Below are positions 25,965 to 39,000 of a stretch of DNA of 64,000 nucleotides, piece by piece; position 1 is the first letter of the stretch; each line of letters starts with the position of its first letter. The translations under genes and the position numbers were made by a program. Source of the DNA: Rotaria macrura. Its lineage: Eukaryota > Rotifera > Eurotatoria > Philodinida > Philodinidae. Location: NCBI GenBank assembly GCA_900239685.1, contig OENT01000458.1:1-64000 (forward strand), in the 5' to 3' direction. The notes under the pieces were generated by a model. It saw only the letters and a program-made list of their open reading frames with translations. It searched no databases and had not been told where the DNA came from.

Positions 25965-28900
25965 GTAGTTACTATCAATCAGTACAAAGTCGGTAAGTAT
26001 TTACTGCCGACACGTGAGCATAGAATAAGTGTAGATTGAATTTTAGATTTTGAAAAAATTTAAAAATCAACATTACAGTTCGTCGAGGGACAAAGTATTG
26101 CCTTTATGAAATGACTTTTCGATAAAATGAGTCTATATACTAAATGTTAACAATGGTACTTCAACAGATTATGTAAAGAATGATAAAACATTACTTATAA
26201 TTTTCACTCGTACGCCTTTTGTCAGACTCATGAAACACAATTAACGACCGTCGTTTCAAGTTCTGTTTTTCATCTGCTAATACAACTTTATGAACAGAGT
26301 TAATATGTCATACGAGTTACAAAGTAACTTAACTTACGATTAAACACACATAAAATGCTAAAAGAATGCAGGTGATGTCGAAAGAGTAGTGAATTCAATA
26401 TTTCGGATAACAGTACATAGACATGTCATTGTTATATTAATACAGAAAGAAAAAATTAAAAATCCATAATAATCTTAAGGCAACATCGAAACTCGATTTT
26501 TCATAATACTGTAAATATTTTAACCCAAAATAGTGAACGTAGTCAATCTTGGTCATACCTATGATAATCACAAATATTAATTCGGTCAGCTTTAACAGCA
26601 TGAAATACGCAGTGTAACTTTTTAAACGATAATACTCATGCCATAAAAACCGAATTACTTTTAGTGGTAAGCCATCAGTTTTCATTGATAATGCGGTTTG
26701 ATCTATTTAAATTTTACAGGTTCACTGCGGCTCACCGGTCATTTTTACGGTGAACTATAACAAACGAAGGACTGCAGAAAGAACAAAAATCAAAAAAATA
26801 TTTATACAAATATCAAATACCTCATAATGTTTGCAAACTTTTTGTTTTTTTCCAACATCTCAGTATAATCATAGGATAGAATTTTGATCTCTTCCTCCAA
26901 GACGTACTTTTGAATGCTCTTCAATTTTCTATTTATTGTTATTTAAAAGAAATGAGTTCCATACTTTTATAGGTTTTATACTGTAACTGTAGGAATCACA
27001 ACTGATTCCCACTCATTTATCTTAGTAATTTCCGTTTTCACATACAAGCTGCGATTTATTTTTTGACAACGTAACTCAATACTAAATAATTCTTAAAAGC
27101 CGTAAAAAAAATCTAACTGTACATATATTCGACGTTTCCTAATTCTCATTTTTGACTTTCGATAGCATCGTCCGTTAGTTTAGTTTGTGGTTATTTCGAC
27201 ACTCTAAGTTTTTCATTTATTTCTTGTTCAAAAATCGTCCTGAATATCACAGAGATGAGTAAAGTCACTTCACTTTAGCAGTATTTTTATATACCAGATT
27301 TATCTTCCTAGTTTGGGCCTAAATTACGTGAGCTACTACATTATTTAGTCTGAATAAAAATCCGAGCATTGTACGAGAAACTACTTTCATATCAAAAACT
27401 TGTTATTAATTTTGAAGGAGCACTTGATATTCATCTGAAATACAAAATATTCAGCTACTTTGCTGCCTGTTTATATCCTGAAAAACTGGACAAAAAGCAT
27501 TGTAAAAAGGAGTGTAGAAATCAAGATAATGAAAAAACAATGCTAAATTTTCAATTACCAATATTAACGATACGGAGGGTTGAACGGTCAGGGTCAAATT
27601 TAGAGAAGAATCAATGAAGCACGATTTATTGAAAGCATTTATACGTTAATTGCCATAAGCCGGTCCTTTTCTAGTACAGAAATAGCTCGCTCCCAATGAT
27701 AGTTGATAGTTAGCAAAACATGTTTCATTTATTTCAAAATAACAAAAAACATGTATTACTGATGTTCCATTACTTGAAGTATTCAATCGATTTTTTCTTT
27801 TTTCTGTATCGAAATATTTGATATAATTATAATCATCGAATCAAATGGCAACTTGGTATCTTGTATGAGTATCCTATTTTTGAATTGAAGATTTAAGATA
27901 AAAAAAATGCTTTATTTAATGCGTAATAACATCATTCAGTCGGGTTACATTCGGAAAAAAGTAAATCAATGTAAAAATAAAAATATCGTTTTTCCATAAA
28001 ATGTTTATAATTTATTGGTAGACTTGTTAGCTTTTTAAATGAGTTATGTTGACATCTTTCAATTTCGTAATAAATTGAACTTGTAATAGCTACTGTTAGA
28101 CACACTCAATTTTAATTTTTTTTCGATGGGCCAAATATAAAAATATTGATCATGATTATGGTCCAAAAGTTATGGGCATTGTCAACAACAATGAACCAAT
28201 GGGGTTCTTTTATCTTAACGAGTGCATTTTTTACTCCAAATGATTAATACGATCGGTTGCCTCTTTGAATCGATGATAGCTAGTTGACAGATTCATGTTT
28301 CGCATTATCGCTTTCGATTCAAGGAGAACGTCTTTTATATTTTTCGTGCTTGAAATAACGATATTCTGATCAATGATTAATGTCACTTACTTTAATATGA
28401 AATGAAAGTTTTATCAGTAGCTAATATGATGTTTAATCTGGAGAATATTTTCTATCTCGAAAAAATTGTACACAATACAATTACAGAGATGAGCAAACGG
28501 TATAGTAAACAGAGAGAACAATAATTACTGGCTATACTTATTGAACATATTTGAATGCATTCAAACACTTCTAACTTTTGAATCATAGATGGTCATATAC
28601 AACTGTATTGATAAGCGCGAGTAGTCATAAATCTTAATATTTCTTCCTCGAAACTACATAGTTTATCTCTCCGCCTTTTCATAAGATTGGATAGTCGACA
28701 GAAGCAAAAAATAGGGCGTAGCGAAGTATTTATTGACTTATTTTTTAAGGGATCTTAAAAAGAAATATAAAGTATACAGGACTTTCACTTTTAAATGACA
28801 AAACATTACAAGATAATATTACAGTCTTGCATTAAACTATAGCTAGCAACCGAAAATCAAGTAAATTGTTCTAGAGAAACTGTTTCGTATACAACTTTAA

Positions 28901-29964
28901 ATGGCGAAAAAACCTTGTCTGCATGGACAGTCGTTCTTTTTTTTCAATATTCATACTCATATTCGTTTACAGTATAGTTAAGTTTATGTTTTGCTGTCAA
29001 TAATATAATATTGAAACCCATGATGGCATCAAAATCGTAAAATTCATCAACATTATTTATTCTCATTGAATTCATATCGATGTCAAAGAACATCCGTGTA
29101 AACCGTTCGAATTCTTCGGATTTGATTTTTTTTTCCTAGTATTAGTAGGATATTTTTATTGAAATGTTGATATAGATATTCAAATTTTATTTTATTGCTT
29201 TTTAATAGTTACTCCACTGAAGTAATTTAGAAAGTGAACATTTAACTATTCAACGAAACTTCATGATGATTATTCAGTCATTTGTTTGAAATTCGATTTA
29301 AGTAAATAGAAGAAGAGATTATCAGTGATTTTAATATTTTAATGAAACTTATTTTGAGTTTTTAATTTTCATGTAAATAGAAAAATCCATCGGAAAAAAA
29401 TTGTGTAATATTTGAGTCATTTCCAAGTAAAACTTCTATAAGTTTTATGTTTTTTTTTAGATGACTGAATAATAAATCAATAAATGCTTTTCTATGTAGT
29501 ATTATTTAGGAACATTGTAGAAACTTTCAAAGATTCATGCAAAAAAAGTAATCAGTATTGATCTTACACTAAAATGTGTTTCTTTCTTACAGTTTTTATA
29601 ATTACTCGTTTTCGCCCTAACATCAATTCTAAAGGGAAATTGCAACAATCAGCTTTCTCTATTTATTTTTTGATGTAAGGATATGATGTCAAAGTTTTTA
29701 AATCTTGAAAGACTATTTTAGTATCGAAATACATATATGGAATCACTTGGTTAAAGTAAGCTGAACGTGAGACCCGTCTAAATGCAAAAAAAGAAATTTC
29801 AACATACAAACTAGTTCGTATATATTTAAAAACGTGAGTTGCGACTAATAAAGAACATGTTTTATTATATGAGTTAGTGTGAACATTCTAACAAGAATCA
29901 AATATAGATAATGAAAAAGATTAATAATTGTATCGCGTTTTTTTTTCCGTCTAGCAACTTTAAA
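25965..29964. other. Gene-poor intergenic region
   Basis: About 4 kb of AT-rich DNA. Short frames (26437-26685 minus, 27369-27617 plus) show no domain, splice context or compositional support. No RNA gene or clear repeat is visible. Confidence 0.3.
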
Positions 29965-30119
29965 TCATAAACCATCAAAGTAATCTATAGCATCGTCATA
30001 ATATCGTTTTCCATGATTATCCATACAACGTTGAATGACAAATGTATTAATTTGTTTCGGTCTAACCCATAAACCTGCTATAAATTGAGCACGTATATGA
30101 TGAAAACGATATTCTTCTC
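29965..30119 (-). CDS. Orphan candidate terminal exon, unknown protein
   Basis: On the minus strand an acceptor (TCTATTAG, ending at 30120) is followed by 155 bases of open, protein-like sequence ending in TGA. It contains YRFHHIRAQFIAGLW and RPKQINTFVIQRCMDNHGKR and ends YYDDAIDYFDGL. The mix of Trp, His, Cys and charged residues looks coding rather than like translated AT-rich spacer. Entry phase is 1. I could not identify an upstream exon before the F-box gene at 31176, and I do not recognise the family. It could be the last exon of a gene with distant exons, or a fragment left by rearrangement. Confidence 0.35.
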
Positions 30120-31175
30120 CTAATAGAGATTTTGATCAATGACCAATGCATAAATGAAATAGCTCGGTGTTTTACTTGAGTTACTTATAGTTCTATCACT
30201 CAACGCGTTTATTTGATTTACACCAGACATTATTCATCACTATTACTACGGGTTAAAATTCTATACGAATCTATTGAATTATTTGATCCGTAACAATGAA
30301 CGAAGTACTTAGAGTTATCATTTACTGAAGGCATCATTTTTCCAGCACACAAACTGGTCATTTAGTCAATATTCTTCTTCTGTAAATAAGAAATAAAATT
30401 GCAATATATTTTTGCATCGAATTACTTCTAAAGAAAATATTTAAGGTTAAAAACATTGTCCTGTGCAAGGCAAAAAATACAGGTAGATAATGGTTGTTAC
30501 TAATGTCGAAAAACAACTCAAGTATGTAAATAGAATGGGGGCACTACAAAGCGATTTATTCACTTTGAAAACATTCGATAGATTAGCCTGCAAAGATTAG
30601 TTACTTGAAGGATTAATAGTTGAATATTTTCATGTGTGCTAGTTCCATTGGAAATTCTTACTCAACAATTTTAATGGTAAATTAGACGTTGTTAAGAATG
30701 TATTTGTAGACAGTACCGAAGAATATTTCTAAGCCACCACTATTCAACTCATAGCATATATCGAAAACATAAATTATGTATCATGAGTAAAACGTTCGAA
30801 AAACAATTTTGAGTTTATATTGTTTTCTATAATCGAAAACTGATTCGAGTAGAAATCCTTGGAGTGTTTTAGATAGCCCTAGGAACGAGCTACAAATATC
30901 ACTATTTTGAAAAAAATGTGATGAAACTTGATGCTTGAATACACCGCTTTATAAGCGTTCAAGATCGTTTACGATGACTGTAGTGATTTTCCTGAGACGA
31001 CGATGAAAAACTAAAAGTGCACTAAACTTTCGTCCGCCAATCAAGAAACGCATGAATATCGTTTAAAGACAATCTATTTTTTATGACATGAAATATATTT
31101 TATTCGTATTATAAGTTATTTAAAAAAGTAATACTCAGAAAAATATTTTTTCATGCTGCGTGATCTACTTTAGTT
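30120..31175. other. Intergenic spacer downstream of the F-box gene
   Basis: No gene or repeat recognised. It would contain the 3' UTR of the F-box gene at its upper end. Confidence 0.3.
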
Positions 31176-32915
31176 TTATTTACAACGTAAGAAAATCTTG
31201 TCACCTCTACGCTGAAATCTATAGTTATCAATAATTGTGTCTATTTCCATTGTCATGGCTTTAGTTTTAATCGTGTATTCATTTGCATTAGGAATATTGA
31301 AACATAAAAAACGTAGATCAGTAATATGTGTGAATTGATTTATTGAAATAAATCTAATGAATAGATTAAGATCTGTGTTGGATATCAAATTCAATTCAAG
31401 ATATTGCATCCGTGGACAAAGATCAATCAAATATTGAATTTGTGTGAAGTCAGCCCCTTTGTCGAGTTTGACTTTCGTAATTTTGTTTGTTATTAATGCA
31501 AGTAGATATTTTTCTCTATGTGCAACTGATGAAAATTCTGATTGAATCTTGGATAAAGATGATAATTTCAACGATTCAATATTAGGTAATAGCCGTAAAA
31601 GTACCATTAACATACGTATCGACATATTAATATTATGAATAGTTAAATGCGTTATTCGAATTGCATTAAAAGTCGGTTGCAAATGATCAATAATAAATCT
31701 AAATTGTTCAGTAAAAATACTATCTTCGACAATTAGTTCCATAGAAGAATCATCAATTATTTTCGTATGTAAACAACTATCGTCAGTCATGTATTCATCA
31801 AAATCGTACCACCGTTTCCTATAAAATAAATAAATTGATAGCTAAATTTTGATGAAAATCTCTTATCAACGTACCTTTGTGGATGAACAGAAAAGAATAA
31901 TTCCGAATCATTTAATTTTATTTCACATGACCATTGTCGTTCAAACCAAAATGAAGATTTAAATCGATGGATGAACTCATGAAATTGACTTTTACATGAA
32001 GTATTTTGAATGGATCGATCATAATTCAAGTGAAAATTTTTCAAATGAGGTAAATATTTTTTAATTAAATTTTCCCATCGATCAGCATCGAGATAATCTA
32101 TTTTCGTCGATACAGATACATTTAACAGTTCTAATGGAGACAATAATTGCACAATGAGCGTTTCGAGATCATCAAAATCAATTTGAATATCACGAATAAT
32201 AATGTGTGTTAAGCGAGATAAATTTATCGGTGAATATTCCTCCAGATCCTCGTCGTCCTCAACGAGTAGATCACATCGTAGTTGACGAAGTTGAGGTGTA
32301 TGTCGAATCAAAGAAATAAGTTGAATCAATGTACACCTATAATCAATAACTAAATATTCGATGATCGTACATGTATGATTAATAATAGTCGGTATGTCGA
32401 TAAATATATCTTCAGAACCGAACAGTGATATTTTGTTATATTTCAATGTAGATAAAGAAAATATCATGCGATAAATATGACTGAGATCATAATAATCATC
32501 TTCTTCCATGTCAATTGTTAACGAGAAGAGACGAGGTAGAGAGTTCAAATAGAAGAGCATTATTGAAAGTTGTCGTTCTGTTATTTTATTGAAAACAATC
32601 GATTCAAGACATTTGAATGATGAATCGAAATAGCATCGCTTGATAAAATTATCGATTAGTGATTTATCACTTAAATGAAATGATAGAATGTGAGTTCTAG
32701 CTGGACTGATTAAATGCTTCCAATGATACTCAAGTAATGATTGTGATTTCAAACAAATATGTAATTTTAATAGATAAGAGGAGCAAAATATAAGATTATG
32801 AAAACGAATATTCAGTTTGGAAAATGCATTATATACATCACAACTATCGAGATAATCGAAAATTTCGTATAAAACTTCATTTGATAAATTTTCAAGACAA
32901 TTTTTCGATATACTA
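31176..32915 (-). CDS. F-box protein with LRR-like C-terminus (bdelloid type)
   Basis: Two exons are visible, 31875-32915 and 31176-31818, split by a 56-base GT-AG intron (donor GTACGT, acceptor TTTTATAG). Splicing turns two separate frames into one of ~560 residues and creates an RKRWYDFDEY junction. The N-terminus has the F-box pattern LSNEVLYEIFDYLDSCDVY; the rest is rich in regularly spaced Leu and Ile, as in LRR-like F-box receptors. F-box proteins recruit substrates to SCF ubiquitin ligases through Skp1; no substrate can be inferred. The 5' end is unresolved: the exon begins at an acceptor (TTGTTTAG) in a phase that needs two bases from an upstream exon, and no ATG is in frame. A nearby ATG-to-GTAAGT segment (about 33069-33133) is a tempting first exon but has the wrong phase. 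Confidence 0.75.
31819..31874 (-). other. 56-base intron of the F-box gene
   Basis: Begins GTACGTTG and ends ATTTTATAG. It sets the scale for the short intron class in this genome, alongside the 59-base GH88 intron. Confidence 0.85.
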
Positions 32916-35074
32916 CTAAACAAGATAAATATTAACGAAAAGATAGTTAACGAAACGTTTGTTTACAATTTTATTTTCATACATACAGATTTTGTTCAAT
33001 TTTGACTAAAGTGTGATACAAAACGAAAAATATTACAAAAGAACAATCATTAATATTAATATGACTTACATCGTAAATATCTATGTGGAACTTTTTCACA
33101 TTCCATAAGATCACATGCTCGTTTGACATGTACCATATTGATTTATTGAAATAAATGAATCTATATAGTTTAAATAATTACAAGAATTAATAAGGTTGCT
33201 TTTCTTATTATGCTCTAGTTTTATTAAATGTCCCATTTCATATGCAACTTAACTGTACAGAATAGTTTCTTATTCTTTTTTACTGTCGTCCTGTTATACC
33301 TTGTAAAAAAAGTTAATAGTACATTTTTCTCCTGTCTTTCTATCGTTTTTATGTCAGTTCGTTTGCACTTAGCTGGAGGAAGAAAATTCAGTGAGTCATT
33401 CAATCGGACGGAAAAAAAACTAAATGCCGATTTAAATATATTGCAGATCTTGTAATCACCAAATTTTATTCAAAAAAGAAAAAAAAAAGAAAGGAACTAA
33501 ATTTCCTTATCGAACAATATCTGTGAATCTAACGACTATATAAATAGATCTACAGATTTGTGATTATAACCTATGAGTAATGGTACAAAATCCATTTTGG
33601 CGTTAGTACACTTATTTGGGGAAACTTCACAATGACTTGCAGTTTTTGGAAATCTTTGAGACAACGAGAACAATCCCGTAAGAAAATTCACAGAAATTAC
33701 GGCAGACTCTGTACCTATGTTTATGATCAATTACTAGTGATCAAAGTAACCTAGGACGTGTAATAACCTAAAATGTTCGTAAAGAATTTGTTAACGACAA
33801 ATATTTTGAATGACAGGTAACAATATTTTCCAATTGAATTTTATGAGCCTGACCATCTATCTCATCTCGTATGACTGTTTGCACGTTTACTTTTAGATAA
33901 TATTGAAATGAAAAATTCTATATTTTTGATTTAAGTACAAGAACTCATCCCTACTTAGTAAAAATAAGATAAAATATAGATATAGCTTACGACAATGATT
34001 CTATAAATTGAACATGTTAGACTCAGCCAACTATAATTATTGATCCTTACTTGTCTGTAATCGAATACATGTCAAGCATACCATCAGTTGACTCCTTACT
34101 ACAAGTATTCTTCAAGATTGTACTAACCAGTTGTTTTTGATCTGAATAATTTAATAGATTTTTATTGAATCACTGGGTACATGGCAACATTTCGATCTTA
34201 TCAGTTGAAATTTGCATTTACACAATTGTAAAATGCAAACGCAATTTTAAATAGTTGTTCTATGGCTTTTATTAATGTCAAGAAATAAATGAATAGAACA
34301 GGAAAAAAATCTGTTCTTAAGGTTGCTATAAAAAAGCAATCATTGTTTATCGAATGATTTCATATCAAAAATAAATATAGTGTGATGTATAAACGGCAAA
34401 TCTCCTTGATTCATCAAGCAGATCAAAACGGTACACATTCAATTTTTCAGCGAAAAGTAAGGCGAAGAAAATCTTCAAAATTCCTTAATCTGTTACAAAC
34501 TTTTGTTATTACTTTACGATAAGTATATTGTCAAGTACTTCATAAACAGAAAAGAAAATTACTTTTCTGCTCTTCACAAATTGCAGATGTTGTCCTTATT
34601 CAATAAACTCAATCTAGAAGTTAAACAACCCGAGTAAAGTTGTAAATATATATATATATATAATTGCATTCAAGTTGCGAAAATTCACATCAATCATCCG
34701 CTTGAATACAATGATATAAGTAGGAACTTTGAACTGTATCGTGTTTATTAAAGTATATTTTGTTTTCGTTTTTGATTTAACCTTGTGTTGCATTTTTCAG
34801 CGAAAAGGTTTCATATTTTCTTATCAGTGCTTTTCACAGGGCAGATCAAACGAAGTATATGAATACAAAGTATTTAAGAATGTATATTGCTTTTAATTGA
34901 CGACACATCTACTTATTTATTAGCATTCTTACGAAATAATTCATCAGGAGTTCGGTTATTGCCATGACATGATTTCTTCTAGCATGCCTTATAATTTATT
35001 ATCTTTCAATTCTACGTGAAATATTCTGGTAACAACAAGTAACGTTCATCGACGTCAAAAGTCGATTCACTGGG
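32916..35074. other. Intergenic, AT-rich
   Basis: Probably holds the 5' part of the F-box gene (33069-33133 is a candidate small exon with wrong phase). A (TA)n microsatellite lies at 34645-34662. No other feature is recognised. Confidence 0.3.
34645..34662. repeat. (TA)n microsatellite
   Basis: Uninterrupted alternation of A and T over ~18 bases. Confidence 0.8.
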
Positions 35075-35435
35075 CCCTAGACTGATAGGTGTTACGACTT
35101 GAACTACCTCAACTGGAGAGAAAATTAGTTGTTTGTGTCAGAATCTGATCCTGAAGTTTCAAAGAAACGAGAGCATTAGTTCATAGGAGACACGGGGGGA
35201 GTCAAATAAGCAGAAACGAGGCAAGGAACAAGCGAACAATGAACATTTTCCTACGAAAATGAATCAGAAACAACGCAAACACAAAGCGAAGCACGAAGAG
35301 CGGCAACAGCCAAATTTGGGGATTGGAATGGGGGCAGGGACCTCAAGTTCTCGGGTAGATCAGAACCATGTTTGAAAAATCATGTCAGGGGGCTCGAAGG
35401 CTTTCTTAAGTCGGAAGCAGGAGGGCAACAACCCC

Positions 35436-35480
35436 GAACTTTTGTATAGGGTTCGGTCTCCGAACCCTACACAAAAGTTC
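35436..35480. repeat. Near-perfect 45-base hairpin
   Basis: A 21-base arm (GAACTTTTGT, A, TAGGGTTCGG) pairs with its inverted copy across a 3-base loop (TCT) with one mismatch. The stable stem could be a recombination or transcript-folding signal of the surrounding element. Confidence 0.8.
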
Positions 35481-35670
35481 AGACTCGTTGCATCCCTAGT
35501 GGGGAGGAGGCTCGTTAGGTCTCACCTAACTACCAACTCGTCAGAACCAGAAACTTAACGATGGTAGCCTCAAAATCCCATAGGGGACACATCCTGCTTG
35601 GGCTCCATCACTGGGAAGGAATTATTTGGCGTTTCCCTTTTATGAATTCAAACATCGAAAGCACCGTAAA

Positions 35671-35943
35671 AATGGCCATTTGTGCTTTTAACGTGGTCGT
35701 TTGTGCCATAAAAATGGTTATTTGTGCCACAGAAATGGTCATTTGTGCCATAAAAACGCTCATTTGTGCCACAGGAATGGTCACTTGTGCCATTGAAATG
35801 GTCATTTGGGTCACAGAAATGGCCATTTGCGCCACAGGAATGGCCATTTGTGCCACAGGAATGGTCACTTGTGCCACAGGAATGGTCATTTCTGCCAAAG
35901 AAACGGTCATTTGTGCCATAAAAATGGTCATTTGTGCCATGTG
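35671..35943. repeat. 21-base minisatellite, about 13 copies
   Basis: Unit roughly ATGGTCATTTGTGCCACAG plus two bases, repeated about 13 times with point differences. Because 21 is divisible by 3, both strands stay open: plus 35561-35944 reads as MVICATG-like heptads, minus 35608-35976 as AQMTIPV-like heptads. The frames follow from the unit length and are not evidence of a gene by themselves. Confidence 0.85.
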
Positions 35944-35956
35944 AGTTGTGCTTGTT

Positions 35957-35971
35957 ACAGACAGACAGACG
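35957..35971. repeat. (CAGA)n microsatellite
   Basis: CAGACAGACAGACGG run beside the minisatellite. Confidence 0.7.
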
Positions 35972-36018
35972 GACACAGGTGAATTCCCGTTTCCAGACCC
36001 TATCCTTTCAGTCTAGGG

Positions 36019-39000
36019 AAAACGTGTTTTACATTTGCATACCTTATACTCAGTGAATTATAAGAATTTCAGTGTATGAACTCTTAAAAGTTCGAAGAAA
36101 AACAAATTTTGATTTATTCAAAGAAAATTACATCAGATATTTTTGATGAACGTCTCATACGAAGTAGGATGAGACAAACTGCATCGATCGGTATAACGTA
36201 TGTCTTTGAAGTGTTCCAATTTTTTTAGAACTTGTTTCAGTATTTCTATTCTGTTATGATCACATGATGATTTTTGAAGAAATTCTTTTTACATAGGTAA
36301 ATATCCGCTTCATTGGTCCTCATTTCAGATTTCACTTTTATAATAATTTGGATATGCGTTTCAATCGTTTCGTCTAATCAAAAATTTGAATTCTTACTTT
36401 TCGAATTTTCGTGTGTACGTTTTTTTGGGACTCAGAAAACCAAACTTTTTATCGAAATATCTTGTACTTATTACAATAAAACTCAATGAATCGATCACAA
36501 TGTTCACATTGATATCAATATTTACTTGATTAATGAGTGACCTATCAAAACATCTGTGGTAGAAATGATTGAGATATTCAAGCAGAGCACAAAAATCACT
36601 TGTAACACTAAATATCTTTCGAATGAAAAATAATGGTAACCTTTTCTGATCGCAGCAATTGTTTCTCATACATCACAGTTGCTTTCAATAGAAGAAACAC
36701 ACCACTATAGCTGATGTTTCACAATTGAATACAAATTTGTTGGGTATTTTGATCAGCTAAGAGCTACAGGTCTACCTTATGGGTATTGTGAAACACATAG
36801 TTCATCTCTCGTACTGATAAAAGTATGTTTTCTAGAAGAAGACAATGTAACGATGAATATATTCTAGGTGCCAAAATGGACGAACGAACTCTTATCAAAC
36901 GACACTGCATGAATGTTTGATTGGTTCTTATAAAAATCAGAGATTGGGGTATGGAAACGGGTCATTGAAAAATAGTTCAAATAATATTCGTGAAAATTCC
37001 TCTAGATTTACATAGAGAATAAATACCTGAATTATACTGAATTAATCTTAGCTTTCCATAAGAAAATTTAAAAAATGCATATAGCTAAAATACAACTAAT
37101 TCCTTGATAAAATCCTAAACTAATCAATTAGCAATGTTTCAATAGTTTTCTTATTAATAGATTAGATCTTAATTAAAACGTGATAATTGTAATTAACGCA
37201 TTGGAATAAATACAAGAAACATGAATTAGAGACAAAATGTTTTTTTTTCCCCAATCAACAGAGAAGCTCGCTGACACGAAAATTATGAAGTTTCAATCAG
37301 GTAGAAAGACTCAAAGGCGTACCCAGATTATTATTCAAATGAAATATCAAACAAAATTCGGAATACGAGAGCAATAGGGAAGAAGATGTTTGTCTTAAAA
37401 ATCGCTACAAGCTAAATTTGTTTTTCGAAATTTTTGATATCACGTACTTCATCTGAAACATCAACAATTGATCCAGCATAAGCAGAATTTGTAATCGAAT
37501 TTTCTATTAGTCCCCAGGCGATCATAAAATAAGAGACATACTCAAACAAAGTTTAAATAGATCAAACTTCGAAAAACTAAATTATTTTTCGAAATAGTGA
37601 AACACTCTAAAGATGTACAATCGTTAAAACTCTCCGGTGTAATTTCCCTTGAACAGATCAAAATTTGTTTTTCTTCCAACATTTTGAAGGTCTCAACGTT
37701 GAAATTCTTATCATTTCACGAGCATAATGTATGAAAGTGTAAAAACCATTTCACTATCACAATCTTTCGCATAGATTCGAAAGAAAATAAAAACAAGGCA
37801 TGTTAGAAAAAGCCATGTTATCGTCGACGAGGCCAATGCTATATTTTCTCATGCATCCTCTCACAAAAATTTCATTGTTATCAAATAATCAAAGTATGAA
37901 TTTATGTTTTATTTGAAAATAGATTCGGACTTAATTTTTAAATACTCGTGTTTTTTAATGAGTTGCAAATTAGTAGGAGTGATTTGTTTCGAAAAATCTT
38001 ACTCGGTTGAACAACAATAAACAACGGTTTATGTGAAATAGGCTAGTATGAAAAAAGAATAAATTTCAAGTTCATATTGACATAGAAGTTTAGTTTGCAT
38101 GACGAAGAGTCAAGTAAAAGAAAACAAATGAATATTAACTTCATATGTATCTTTTAGAAGTATTCTTCTATCGAAACTCATTGACCTTCGAAAAAAAAAC
38201 ACGAGAAACAGAGAGTGTATTTTAGACTATGTATTAGAAGTAGTCGTCTGAAAAGTTGTTTTCTTTTGATATTCAACGCTGCAAGTACTGCTAGTAGAAC
38301 TTCTTAAATCTATGAAGATATAATTTTGATAATTATTTTTCATTAATGACTTAGCAAAAGTGTTTACTTTCTGCATTATTAAGTTCCTATTGTCAAAACT
38401 AAAAGTTAACTAGGTGAACTAAATTCATATCCCTCTGCGCACATTCATCACAATTGTAATGAATTTATTTGTGTGATCGTCTAAACCAGTTTAAGTAGTC
38501 TGTGAGTGACAATACATTGTTAAAAATAACTGACCTCGAGACAGCATCATTCATGTAACTAATTGAATGTTACACGAAATTTCGTTATGAAGTAAGAGTG
38601 TAGATCTAACATGGACAATATAACACACAATCATCAACAAGCTACACTAAAACATCAATCCAATAGGTTAGATAGATGAACAACGATTCTCATGCATTAC
38701 TATGTATGTTAGACACCTAAAATAACGAAAAAATACCTGTTTCTATGATTGTGAAAAAGCAAGTGTGTGATCAAAATAATTCGTTTGGTTTTTACCCACA
38801 TTAGGGGTCCTTTTTCCCATGCAATTATTATATACGCGTATAAATGAGTCCTATGTTACCGACAAAAGAAAAACCTTGTTATTTATCAATGATATTGAAA
38901 CATTTAATGAAGCAATACACATTCAACATACTTTAAACACAACTCCACACATCAATTGCACCTGTACAAACGCACTCATACAAATTGAAAAGGAGCAATT

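Larger units (their letters stand above)
35075..36018. mobile_element. GC-richer TIR element with minisatellite core
   Basis: CCCTAGACTGA followed by TAGG at 35075-35089 is inverted as CCTATCCTTTCAGTCTAGGG ending at 36018 (an 11-base exact arm, then AGG/ATAGG with a small gap). The enclosed 944 bases are visibly richer in G and C than the flanks. They include a protein-like frame near 35262-35535 interrupted by one TGA, a 45-base hairpin and a 21-base minisatellite. I take this as a transposable element of unknown superfamily. No target duplication was identified. Confidence 0.5.

Noticed and set aside
33069..33133. ATG-to-GTAAGT segment as first exon of the F-box gene
   Set aside because: Its exit phase (1) does not match the phase required by the F-box exon (2), so the join would break the frame.
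35671..35943. CRISPR-like array
   Set aside because: The 21-base units are contiguous with no unique spacers, and the context is eukaryotic.
35561..35944. Plus-strand ORF with MVICATG heptads (and the minus-strand frame)
   Set aside because: Open frames are forced by a 21-base tandem unit; both strands are equally open, so coding is not supported.
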